Part shown: piece by piece, positions 42,886-50,643 of the stretch
How the letters are laid out: every line of letters starts with the position of its first letter
Position numbering within the stretch: the first letter of the stretch is position 1
Source of the DNA: Kitasatospora purpeofusca
GTDB lineage: Bacteria > Actinomycetota > Actinomycetes > Streptomycetales > Streptomycetaceae
NCBI RefSeq assembly: GCF_000718025.1
Contig: NZ_JODS01000023.1
Coordinates: 1 to 64,000, forward strand
Direction: 5' to 3'
Length of the DNA stretch: 64,000 bases
The notes under the pieces: generated by a model
The model's database searches: none
Told to the model about the DNA's origin: nothing
The model's input: the letters and a program-made list of their open reading frames with translations, nothing else
Made by a program: the position numbers and the translations under genes

Positions 42886-43827
42886 CTACCAGGACTCCGG
42901 GTCCGACCAGGCCGCCAGGGTCCGGCGGCTCTCGAAGCGGCACGGACGGCCGGTCAGCGGATCGGTGAACTCCATCGCGGCGGAGAGCAGCTGCAGCGGG
43001 CGGCGGAAGTCGTCCGGGGCGGGCTCCGGCAGCACCACCGGGTACACCGGGTCGCCCAGGATCGGCAGGCCCAGACCGCTCATGTGCAGCCGCAGCTGGT
43101 GCGTGCGGCCGGTCGACGGCCGGAGCAGGTAGTGGCCCAGCGCGCCGCGCCGCTCCAGCAGGCCGATCCGGCTCTCGCTGTTCGGCGGCGCGTCCAGCTC
43201 CTGGGCGGCGATCACCCCGCGCTCCTTCACGATGTGGCTGCGCACGGTGCGGGGCAGCTCCACCGCGGGGTCGTAGGCCGCCACCGCCCGGTACTCCTTG
43301 CGGACCAGCCGGTCCCGGAACAGCGACTGGTAGGCGCCACGGTCCTGCGGCCGCACCACGAACATCGCCAGCCCCGCCGTCAACCGGTCCAGCCGGTGCG
43401 CCGGGCTCAGCGCGGGCAGGTCCAGCGTGTGCCGCAGCCGGCTCAGCGCCGTCTCCACCACGTGCCGACCGCGCGGCGTGGTGGCCAGGAAGTGCGGCTT
43501 GTCGACCACCACCAGGTGCTCGTCCCGGTGCAGCACCTCCAGTTCGAACGGGACCGGCACCTCGGCCGGCAGCTCCCGGTAGAACCACAGGTGGGCACCC
43601 GGCCGGAACGGGTCGGCCGGACCGACGGACCGGCCGTCCTCGCCGACCACCTCGCCGGCCCGCAGCAGCCCGTCCACCCGCTCCGCCGCCACCGCGGGCA
43701 GCCGCTCCCCCAGGTACTCCCGCACGGTCTCCCACGGCCCGCCGGTCACCGGCAGCCGCAGGTGCACCGGATCGACCCCCTGCCGCTGCGGCAGGGGGGA
43801 GGTCGGGGCCGCGCTCCTACGTCTCAT
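42886..43827 (-). CDS. RluA-family 23S rRNA/tRNA pseudouridine synthase
   Basis: The 313-residue protein has an N-terminal S4-like part (WETVREYLGERLPAVAAERVDGLLRAGEVVGEDG) and an RluA catalytic domain. The catalytic Asp is in SPAHRLDRLTAGLAMFV; also seen are KEYRAVA and RPSTGRTHQLRLHMSGLGLPILGDPVYP in pieces. It isomerises uridine in RNA; the site is unknown. The ATG lies 10 bp after a TAGGCT -10-like box, so the leader is at most a few bases. Repeats follow its stop. Confidence 0.92.
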   Translation of the reverse strand: MRRRSAAPTSPLPQRQGVDPVHLRLPVTGGPWETVREYLGERLPAVAAERVDGLLRAGEVVGEDGRSVGPADPFRPGAHLWFYRELPAEVPVPFELEVLHRDEHLVVVDKPHFLATTPRGRHVVETALSRLRHTLDLPALSPAHRLDRLTAGLAMFVVRPQDRGAYQSLFRDRLVRKEYRAVAAYDPAVELPRTVRSHIVKERGVIAAQELDAPPNSESRIGLLERRGALGHYLLRPSTGRTHQLRLHMSGLGLPILGDPVYPVVLPEPAPDDFRRPLQLLSAAMEFTDPLTGRPCRFESRRTLAAWSDPESW

Positions 43828-44033
43828 CGCGTCCGTCAGCCTAGTTCGTCGCGACCCCCGGCCGGACGGCGGGCGGAGGGCGGCCCCCGGCCGGAGGGCA
43901 GCCGGAATGCGCGCGGGCGGGCCGCCGGGATGCCGGTGGGGCGGGCGGCGGTGGAGAGTGGACGGAGGGGGCGGCACTCCTGCGGGCGCCGCCGTCGAGT
44001 CGTCGGACCGTCGAGTGGCCTGGAGGCGGGTGC

Positions 44034-45158
44034 GTGAGCGCGAGCGGCGAGGGCCCCGAGGGCCCCGAGGGCGCCGAGGCACCGGACCGGGTGCCGCTGC
44101 CCCGGCTGCCGCGGCGGACCAGGCTGCTGCTCGGCGGCGCCTTCCTGCTGCTGGTCGGGGCCGTCGTGACGGACCTGCTGACCGGCCCCGGCAGCACCCT
44201 CTCCCCCGTGCTCGCCGCCGCGCCCGTCCTGGTCGGGGCCACCACCCGCCGGGCCCGGGTGCCGCTCGCCACCGGCGCGGCCGCCGTCGTCGTGGCCGGT
44301 CTGCTGGAGGAGGCCAACTCCCACCTGCCGCTCTCCGTCCACCTCGCCTCGCTGATCACCATCACCGCCACCACCCTCGCCAGCACCGCCAACGTCGTAC
44401 TGATCGCCGCCCGCGAGCGCGAGCTGTTCCAGGTGCGGACCGTCGCCGAGGCCGCCCAGCGGGCCCTGCTGCGCCCGCCGCCCGAACGGATCGGGCCGCT
44501 GCGGATCGCCGTCCGGTACATGGCGGCGGCCGCCGAGGCGAGGATCGGCGGGGACCTCTACGACGTGGTGGACACGCCGTTCGGGATCCGGATCCTGCTC
44601 GGGGACGTCCAGGGCCACGGCCTGCCCGCCGTCGAGACGGCGGCGGACGTGCTCGGCGCCTTCCGCACGGCGGCGCGCACCGAACCGGACCTCGCCCGGC
44701 TCGCCGAGCACCTGGACGCCGCGCTGGCCGGGCGGCCCGCCGACGGACGGTTCGTGACCGCGGTACTGCTCGCCGTGGACCGGGGGGACAGCGCGGCCCT
44801 GCTGGTCAACTGCGGCCATCCGCACCCGCTGCTGCGCCGTGGCGGCCGGGTCACCGAACTCGTCCCCACCCGGCACGCCCCGCCGCTGGGCCTGCTCGGC
44901 CTGCTGGGCGACGGCCGCTACACGGCCGAGCCGGTCGACCCGTGGCCCGGCGACCTGCTGCTGCTGTACACCGACGGGGTCTCCGAGGCCCGTGACACGG
45001 CGGGCGAGTTCTACCCCCTCCCCGACCGCTTCGCCGCGCTCCCGGCCGGGACCCCGGAGGACCTGATGGACGCCCTGCTGCCCGACCTCGCCTCCTGGGT
45101 CTCCCCGGGCGGCCTCGCCGACGACGCCGCCGCGCTCGCCGTCCGCTGGGACCGCTGA
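44034..45158 (+). CDS. membrane-bound PP2C (SpoIIE/RsbU-type) serine phosphatase
   Basis: The 374-residue protein has three or four membrane helices (about 30-48, 58-70, 78-92, 100-125) and a cytoplasmic SpoIIE-type PP2C domain (about 150-372). The metal-binding residues are in ARIGGDLYDVVDTPFGIRILLGDVQGHGLPAV (in pieces) and LLYTDGVSEARD. It presumably dephosphorylates an anti-sigma antagonist and so releases a stress sigma factor; no anti-sigma pair is adjacent. The GTG follows GGAGGCGGG. It is divergent from the pseudouridine synthase gene. Confidence 0.92.
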   Translation: MSASGEGPEGPEGAEAPDRVPLPRLPRRTRLLLGGAFLLLVGAVVTDLLTGPGSTLSPVLAAAPVLVGATTRRARVPLATGAAAVVVAGLLEEANSHLPLSVHLASLITITATTLASTANVVLIAARERELFQVRTVAEAAQRALLRPPPERIGPLRIAVRYMAAAAEARIGGDLYDVVDTPFGIRILLGDVQGHGLPAVETAADVLGAFRTAARTEPDLARLAEHLDAALAGRPADGRFVTAVLLAVDRGDSAALLVNCGHPHPLLRRGGRVTELVPTRHAPPLGLLGLLGDGRYTAEPVDPWPGDLLLLYTDGVSEARDTAGEFYPLPDRFAALPAGTPEDLMDALLPDLASWVSPGGLADDAAALAVRWDR

Positions 45159-45301
45159 CCCCCGTCGGCCCGCCGACCCGCTGACCCGCCGATCCGCCGG
45201 CCCCGCCGGCCGTTCCGGGGCGGTTGTCGGTGGTGCGTGCGAGGGTGGGTCCGCGGTCGGTACCGGCCGGGCGCACGGGCTTTCGTCGAGGGGACGGTGC
45301 G

Positions 45302-45697
45302 ATGGGCGGCAGGGCGAGTGGGGCCTTCGAGGTGACGGCGTTCGAGCCGGAGGAGTCGGACGAGCAGCCGGGCGCGACGCTCGGCCGCGTCCGGCTCACC
45401 AAGGAGTTCACGGGTGGGCTGACCGGCGCGAGCGTGGTGCGGATGCTGTCGGTGCTGGACGGCGCGGGCGGCCCGGCCGCGTACGTGGCGGTGGAGCGGT
45501 TCACGGGCGCGCTGGACGGGCGGCAGGGGTCGTTCGTGCTGCAGCACTCGGCGCCGGGGAGCCACGGCGAGCGATTGGCGATCCGGGTGGTCGCGGGCAC
45601 GGGCGCGGGCGAGCTGGCGGGGATCACCGGGGTGTTCGAGCTGGAGGTGGACGAGGAGGGCCGGCACACGTACGTCCTGGAGTACGACCTGGGCTGA
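45302..45697 (+). CDS. DUF3224 domain protein
   Basis: The 131-residue protein belongs to the DUF3224 beta-barrel family: ASGAFEVTAFEPE, RVRLTKEFTGGLTGAS, AYVAVERFTGALDGRQGSFVLQHSAPGSHG and AGELAGITGVFELEVDEEGRHTYVLEYDL. These are allene-oxide-cyclase-like small barrels whose function is not known. GAGGGGACGG precedes the ATG. It is 143 bp after the PP2C gene and could be cotranscribed. Confidence 0.9.
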   Translation: MGGRASGAFEVTAFEPEESDEQPGATLGRVRLTKEFTGGLTGASVVRMLSVLDGAGGPAAYVAVERFTGALDGRQGSFVLQHSAPGSHGERLAIRVVAGTGAGELAGITGVFELEVDEEGRHTYVLEYDLG

Positions 45698-45776
45698 GGC
45701 GCGGCGCCGGTGCGACACCCCCCCACTGCTGTCACGATGATGCGATCAATACACGATCGACATCGGAGAGTGACGG

Positions 45777-46589
45777 ATGGTCGGGGTGCCCACAGGAAGC
45801 CCGGACGGGGCACGGGGGATCGACGGCGTGGTCCGGCGGCTGCGGGCGATCGCGGCCGGACTCCCGCCCACCGACGGGGTGGCGGTGTTCAACCGGATGT
45901 ATCTGACGGTCACCGAGGGCGTCCGGACCGGACTGGGCGGGTTCACCGATCCGCCCGCCGTGGCCGAGCTGGACGTGCTCTTCGCCGGGCGCTACCTGCT
46001 GGCGGTGGACGCGGTCGCGGCGGGGCGGCGGCCACCGGCCTGCTGGCGGCCGCTGTTCGAGCAGCGCGCCGACCCGGAGGTGCACCCGCTGCAGTTCGCG
46101 CTGGCCGGGATGAACGCCCACATCCAGCACGACCTGCCGCTCGCCGTCGTCGACACCTGCCTGCGGCTCGGCCGCGAGCCGGAGCAACTGGAGGACGACT
46201 ACCACCGGATCAACGGTCTGCTGGCGGAGGTCGAGACGGCCGTGCGCGAGCAGCTGATGCCCGGGCCCGACGTGCTGGAGCGGCTGGAGCCGATGACGCA
46301 CCGGATCGGGGCGTGGTCGGTCGGCACCGCGCGGGAGGCCGCCTGGGGCTCGGTGCAGCTGCTCTGGGGGCTGCGCGGGCGGCCGGCGGCGGCGCGGGCG
46401 TGCGCGGCGGCGCTGGACGGGGCGGTCGGGCTGCTCGGCCGCGCCCTGCTCCTGCCGCTGGGCCTGCGGGAGCCCGCGGTGGGCGGCGCGCCCACCGCCG
46501 CCGCACCGGTGCCCGGAACGCCGGTGGCCGGTCTGCTCCCCGTGGCGAGGAGCAGACCGGCCACCGACACGACGCGCGCCGGGCGGTGA
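45777..46589 (+). CDS. DUF5995 family protein
   Basis: The 270-residue helical protein has the DUF5995 pattern: GVAVFNRMYLTVTEGV, CWRPLFEQRADPEVHPLQFALAGMNAHIQHDLPLAVVDTC in pieces, and EDDYHRINGLLAEVE. The His and Asp residues in MNAHIQHDL suggest a metal or cofactor site, which is an inference. GGAGAG 8 bp upstream sets the ATG. The last 20 or so codons overlap a perfect 17-bp hairpin. Its stop directly abuts the guaB1 stop on the other strand (TGATCA). Function unknown. Confidence 0.85.
   Translation: MVGVPTGSPDGARGIDGVVRRLRAIAAGLPPTDGVAVFNRMYLTVTEGVRTGLGGFTDPPAVAELDVLFAGRYLLAVDAVAAGRRPPACWRPLFEQRADPEVHPLQFALAGMNAHIQHDLPLAVVDTCLRLGREPEQLEDDYHRINGLLAEVETAVREQLMPGPDVLERLEPMTHRIGAWSVGTAREAAWGSVQLLWGLRGRPAAARACAAALDGAVGLLGRALLLPLGLREPAVGGAPTAAAPVPGTPVAGLLPVARSRPATDTTRAGR
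46523..46565. terminator. bidirectional terminator hairpin inside the end of a coding region
   Basis: Perfect 17-bp arms 46523-46539 and 46549-46565 with a 9-nt loop. The hairpin lies within the last codons of the DUF5995 gene and 25 bp past the guaB1 stop, so it can end both transcripts. Confidence 0.75.
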
Positions 46590-48029
46590 TCAGGCCCAGC
46601 TGGAGTGCAGCGGCTTGCCCTCGGCGTAGCCGGCCGCGCTCTGGATGCCGACCACGGCCTTCTCGTGGAACTCCTCCAGGCTGGCCGCGCCCGCGTAGGT
46701 GCAGGAGCTGCGCACGCCCGCGACGATGGAGTCGATGAGGTCCTCGACGCCCGGGCGGGCCGGGTCGAGGAACATCCGGGAGTGCGAGATGCCCTCCTCG
46801 AACAGCGCCTTGCGGGCACGGTCGTACGAGGAGTCCTGGGCGGTGCGGTTGCTCACGGCCCGCTTGGAGGCCATGCCGAAGGACTCCTTGTACTGGCGGC
46901 CGTCGGCGGCGGTCTGGAGGTCGCCGGGCGACTCGTAGGTGCCGGCGAACCAGGAGCCGACCATCACGTTGGACGCGCCGGCGGCCAGCGCCATCGCGAC
47001 GTCGCGCGGGTGGCGCACGCCGCCGTCGGCCCAGACGTGCTTGCCCAGGCGGCGGGCCTCGGCGGCGCACTCCAGCACGGCGGAGAACTGCGGGCGGCCG
47101 ACGCCGGTCATCATCCGGGTGGTGCACATGGCGCCCGGGCCGACGCCGACCTTCAGGATGTCCGCGCCGGCCTCGACCAGGTCGCGCACACCGGCCGCGG
47201 AGACGACGTTGCCCGCGACGATCGGGACCTGCGGGTCGAGCCCGCGCACGGCGCGCAGCGCGCTGATCATCGACTCCTGGTGGCCGTGCGCGGTGTCCAC
47301 GACGAGCGTGTCGGCGCCGGCCTCCAGCAGGGCCTTGGCCTTGCCGGCCACATCGCCGTTGATGCCGACGGTGGCGGCGATCCGCAGCTTGCCGGCGGCG
47401 TCGACGGCCGGGGTGTAGAGGGTGGCGCGCAGCGCGTTCTTGCGGGTGAGCAGGCCGACCAGGCGGCCGTCGGCGTCGACGACCGGGGCGAGCTTGCGGT
47501 GCGCCTCGCTGAGCTTGTCGAAGGCGTCGCGCGGGTCGATGCCCTCGTCGAGCAGCAGAAGGTCGCGGGACATCACCTCGGCGAGCGAGGTGAAGCGGTC
47601 GACGCCCTGGCAGTCGGAGTCGGTGACGACGCCGACCGGGCGGCCGTCCTCGACCACGACCAGCGCGCCGTGGGCGCGCTTGGGCAGCAGCGAGAGCGCC
47701 TCGGCGACGGTGGCGCCGGGGTCGAGGGTGATGGCGGTGTCGTGCACCAGGTGGCGCTGCTTGACCCAGCCGACGACCTCGGCGATGACCTCGGTCGGGA
47801 TGTCCTGCGGGATGGCGACCAGGCCGCCGCGGCGGGCGACGGTCTCGGCCATCCGGCGGCCGGCGATGGCGGTCATGTTGGCCACGACCAGCGGGATGGT
47901 GGTGCCGGTGCCGTCGTTGGAGGACAGGTCGACAGCCTGGCGGGAGCCCACGGCGGATCGGCTGGGGACCATGAATACGTCGTCGTACGTAAGGTCGTAC
48001 GAGGGCATGAGGTCGTTCAGGAAGCGCAT
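46590..48029 (-). CDS. guaB1: GuaB1-family IMP dehydrogenase/GMP reductase-related protein
   Basis: The 479-residue protein has an IMPDH/GMPR barrel with two CBS domains inserted (about 95-205). The nucleotide loop and catalytic Cys are in VGVGPGAMCTTRMMTGVG (about 295-312), and AHGHQESMISALRAVR and VWADGGVRHPRDVAMALAAGAS are typical. Actinobacterial GuaB1 lacks normal IMPDH activity, and the mycobacterial form acts as a GMP reductase, recycling GMP to IMP. The ATG start MRFLNDLMPSYDLTYDDVFM matches homologs. It is divergent from the SDR gene. Confidence 0.93.
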   Translation of the reverse strand: MRFLNDLMPSYDLTYDDVFMVPSRSAVGSRQAVDLSSNDGTGTTIPLVVANMTAIAGRRMAETVARRGGLVAIPQDIPTEVIAEVVGWVKQRHLVHDTAITLDPGATVAEALSLLPKRAHGALVVVEDGRPVGVVTDSDCQGVDRFTSLAEVMSRDLLLLDEGIDPRDAFDKLSEAHRKLAPVVDADGRLVGLLTRKNALRATLYTPAVDAAGKLRIAATVGINGDVAGKAKALLEAGADTLVVDTAHGHQESMISALRAVRGLDPQVPIVAGNVVSAAGVRDLVEAGADILKVGVGPGAMCTTRMMTGVGRPQFSAVLECAAEARRLGKHVWADGGVRHPRDVAMALAAGASNVMVGSWFAGTYESPGDLQTAADGRQYKESFGMASKRAVSNRTAQDSSYDRARKALFEEGISHSRMFLDPARPGVEDLIDSIVAGVRSSCTYAGAASLEEFHEKAVVGIQSAAGYAEGKPLHSSWA

Positions 48030-48211
48030 GAAACGGGGCTCTCTGGCTGGGAGAAATTACACCTCGGGTGCGGGTGCGGCACGGCCGCAGGGCGCACTCG
48101 GGCGCCCCTGCACCCAACGTTCGATTCTCCGGTACCGGTAGGACAAACGCCAGCTGGCCGCCGTTTGCTGGGGCTGCGTACAAGCCATGATCAAAGCTTC
48201 GCGCGTAGATA

Positions 48212-48225
48212 TGGAGGATCCTCCA
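48212..48225. promoter_or_regulatory. 14-bp palindrome between guaB1 and the SDR gene
   Basis: TGGAGGATCCTCCA is perfect and is set in AT-rich flanks (ATAT and AAAT) within the 263-bp divergent region. A TAGCAT -10-like box for the SDR gene lies 37 bp further on. Confidence 0.5.
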
Positions 48226-48292
48226 AATCCCGGGCTTTCGCCCCGGCCGGGGCCGCTCCCGTAGCATTCACGCGGTAGACGCGGCGGACGCC

Positions 48293-49849
48293 GTGATCGG
48301 CGAGGCGAGCGGGAACGGCAGAGGCATGGCGGCGGGATCGACGGCAACAGCGGGCGTGGACAGCGGGCAGCGGCGGGGCGACGAGGACATCGAGGAGATC
48401 GACTACGGCCCCGGCCTCGACCCCGAGCGGCTCCGGCTCTGCCTGGAGGTGCTGGCCGAGCTGGACGAGCTGCACGTCGACCACCCGGACGCGATCACCG
48501 TCCGCCAGGCCGTCGGCGGCATATTCCGCACCCTCAAGCAGCGCCGCCGCCAGGAGACCCGGGCCCGCAAGACCGCCAACGACCGCGAGGTCACCGCGCG
48601 CACCGCGACCGGCGCCCCGAGCCGGATCGACGACGAGACGGCCGGCGCCTTCGGCCTGACCACCGTCACCACCACGGAGATCGCCGGGATCCTGGAGCGC
48701 CCCCGCTCCTGCTACATCTGCAAGCAGCGCTACATCGAGGTCGACGCGTTCTACCACAACCTCTGCCAGGGCTGTGCGACCAAGAACCGGGCCCGGCGCG
48801 ACGCCCGCGCCGACCTGACCGGCAAGCGCGCGCTGCTGACCGGCGGCCGCGCCAAGATCGGTATGTACATCGCGCTGATGCTGCTGCGCGACGGCGCGCA
48901 CACCACCATCACCACCCGCTTCCCCAACGACGCGATCCGCCGCTTCACCGCGATGCCGGACAGCGCCGAGTGGCTGCACCGACTGAAGATCGTCGGCATC
49001 GACCTGCGCGACCCGGCCCAGGTGATGGCGCTGGCCGACGAGGTCGCCGCGGACGGTCCGCTGGACATCCTGATCAACAACGCCGCGCAGACCGTGCGCC
49101 GCCCGCCGGAGTCCTACCGGGAGCTGGTCGCCGCCGAGTCGGCGCCGCTGCCGGCCGGCGAGCTGCCGCAGTCGACCACCATCGGCCGGTTCAACAGCGG
49201 CAGCGTCGACCTGCCCGCGCTGCCGCACCAGGCCTCGGACAGCGCCGAGCGGATCTCGGCCGAGGACGTCACCTCGCTCGCCCTGGTCACCGGTTCGGCG
49301 ACGCCGGAGCGGATCCAGGCCGGGACGGCGATCGACGCCGGCGGCCTGGTCCCGGACCTCGCGGACACCAACAGCTGGGTGCAGACCGTCAACGAGGTCG
49401 GCCCGGTCGAGCTGCTGGAGGTGCAGCTCTGCAACTCCACCGCGCCGTTCATCCTGATCAGCCGGCTGCGCCCGGCGATGGCCGCCTCGGCCTCCCGCCG
49501 CAAGTACGTGGTCAACGTCTCGGCGATGGAGGGCGTGTTCCGGCGCGGCTACAAGGGCGCCGGCCACCCGCACACCAACATGGCCAAGGCCGCGCTGAAC
49601 ATGCTCACCCGTACCAGCGCGCAGGAGATGTTCGAGACCGACGGCATCCTGATGACCGCCGTCGACACCGGCTGGATCACCGACGAGCGCCCGCACCCGG
49701 ACAAGATGCGCCTCGCCGAGGAGGGCTTCCACGCCCCGCTCGACCTGGTCGACGGCGCGGCCCGGGTCTACGACCCGATCGTGCGCGGCGAGCAGGGCGA
49801 GGACCTCTTCGGGTGCTTCCTGAAGGACTTCGACCGCTCCGCCTGGTAG
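48293..49849 (+). CDS. SDR-family oxidoreductase with N-terminal zinc ribbon
   Basis: The 518-residue protein has a hydrophilic N-terminal region (1-135), a four-cysteine zinc site CYIC-x14-CQGC (140-161), then a short-chain dehydrogenase: cofactor loop LLTGGRAKIGMYIA (182-194), NNAAQ (262-266), a large insertion (about 267-370), Ser410 in VVNVSAMEG, and Lys432 in HTNMAKAAL. The catalytic Tyr of YxxxK is replaced by Thr428. GWITDERPHPDKM follows. I do not know the substrate; similar proteins occur in actinobacteria and fungi. The start may instead be the ATG at 48326, which has a weak AGAGG. Confidence 0.85.
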   Translation: MIGEASGNGRGMAAGSTATAGVDSGQRRGDEDIEEIDYGPGLDPERLRLCLEVLAELDELHVDHPDAITVRQAVGGIFRTLKQRRRQETRARKTANDREVTARTATGAPSRIDDETAGAFGLTTVTTTEIAGILERPRSCYICKQRYIEVDAFYHNLCQGCATKNRARRDARADLTGKRALLTGGRAKIGMYIALMLLRDGAHTTITTRFPNDAIRRFTAMPDSAEWLHRLKIVGIDLRDPAQVMALADEVAADGPLDILINNAAQTVRRPPESYRELVAAESAPLPAGELPQSTTIGRFNSGSVDLPALPHQASDSAERISAEDVTSLALVTGSATPERIQAGTAIDAGGLVPDLADTNSWVQTVNEVGPVELLEVQLCNSTAPFILISRLRPAMAASASRRKYVVNVSAMEGVFRRGYKGAGHPHTNMAKAALNMLTRTSAQEMFETDGILMTAVDTGWITDERPHPDKMRLAEEGFHAPLDLVDGAARVYDPIVRGEQGEDLFGCFLKDFDRSAW

Positions 49850-49970
49850 CCGTCCGGCAGGGCGTCGCGTCACCGCGGCGTCCTGCCGCACCTGCCGGAC
49901 CCACCACCCCTGCCGGACCCACCGCCCCTGCCGCACCGTCGCCCTGTCGCCCGTTCGGAGGAACCCCGAC

Positions 49971-50423
49971 GTGACCCACGCACCGCTGCTCGGCGCCGGA
50001 GTGATCGTGCCCACCGGGGACGGCCGGGTGCTGATCGGCCGCCGCACCACGGCCGGCGAGCCGCCGACCTGGAGCCTGCCCGGCGGCAAGGTCGACCCCG
50101 GCGAGTCCTTCGAGCGGACGGCCGCGCGCGAGCTCGCGGAGGAGACCGGCATCGTGCTCCCCGCCGAGGAGATGCGGGTGCTGGCGCTGCTGCTCGACCA
50201 CGAGCTGGGCCGCCCCCGGCTCACCGCCGCGGTGCTCGCCCCGCCGAGCCTCGCGGAAGCGGTGGTCACCGAGCCGCACTCCTGCGGCGGCTGGGAGCGG
50301 CTGCCGCTGGACGCGCTGCCGGAGCCGATGTTCTACCCGTCCGGGCTGGTGCTGGGCGCCTGGCGGGCGGAACTGGGCTTCGCGCCCCGGCCGGGAACGC
50401 ACGCGTACGCCGTCCGGGACTGA
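49971..50423 (+). CDS. NUDIX hydrolase
   Basis: The 150-residue protein has a complete Nudix box: GGKVDPGESFERTAARELAEETGI, cited in two parts as GGKVDPGESFERTAAREL and AEETGI (about residues 38-61). It hydrolyses nucleoside diphosphates linked to another group; the ADP-ribose, oxidised nucleotide or other substrate cannot be told. The GTG follows GGAGGAACCCC. It ends before the palindrome array. Confidence 0.92.
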   Translation: MTHAPLLGAGVIVPTGDGRVLIGRRTTAGEPPTWSLPGGKVDPGESFERTAARELAEETGIVLPAEEMRVLALLLDHELGRPRLTAAVLAPPSLAEAVVTEPHSCGGWERLPLDALPEPMFYPSGLVLGAWRAELGFAPRPGTHAYAVRD

Positions 50424-50455
50424 CCCGGCGCCGGTCCGCCCGGGTGACTCCCCGC

Positions 50456-50507
50456 ACTTTGCAAAGTCGCCCGCCACTTTGCAAAGTGCGGAGCGGCTTT
50501 GCAAAGT
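50456..50507. repeat. array of three 12-bp palindromes at 20-bp spacing
   Basis: ACTTTGCAAAGT occurs at 50456-50467 and 50476-50487, and GCTTTGCAAAGT at 50496-50507. The starts are exactly 20 bp apart, about two helical turns. The core TTTGCAAA is AT-rich in a very GC-rich setting. It lies between the convergent NUDIX and permease genes. Confidence 0.9.
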
Positions 50508-50524
50508 GGCCGGGACGCACGCAC

Positions 50525-50563
50525 GCGAACCCCGCTCCCCCGTTTCGAGGGAGCGGGGTTCGC
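50525..50563. terminator. bidirectional terminator
   Basis: Perfect 15-bp arms 50525-50539 and 50549-50563 with a 9-nt loop, between the NUDIX stop and the permease stop. Confidence 0.8.
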
Positions 50564-50620
50564 GCTTGTCCGGCCGGGTTCGCGCTTGTCCGGCCGGGTT
50601 CACGCGGCTCCGGCCGGGCC
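50561..50620. repeat. three tandem 20-bp direct repeats
   Basis: 50561-50580 and 50581-50600 are identical 20-mers, and 50601-50620 is a diverged copy (CACGCGGCTCCGGCCGGGCC). The array begins at the right arm of the terminator. Confidence 0.85.
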
Positions 50621-50643
50621 CACGCGTCGCACCGGGCCGGAGG

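Noticed and set aside
50456..50620. CRISPR array
   Set aside because: The repeats are 12-bp palindromes or direct 20-bp tandem copies without unique spacers, and no cas genes are present.
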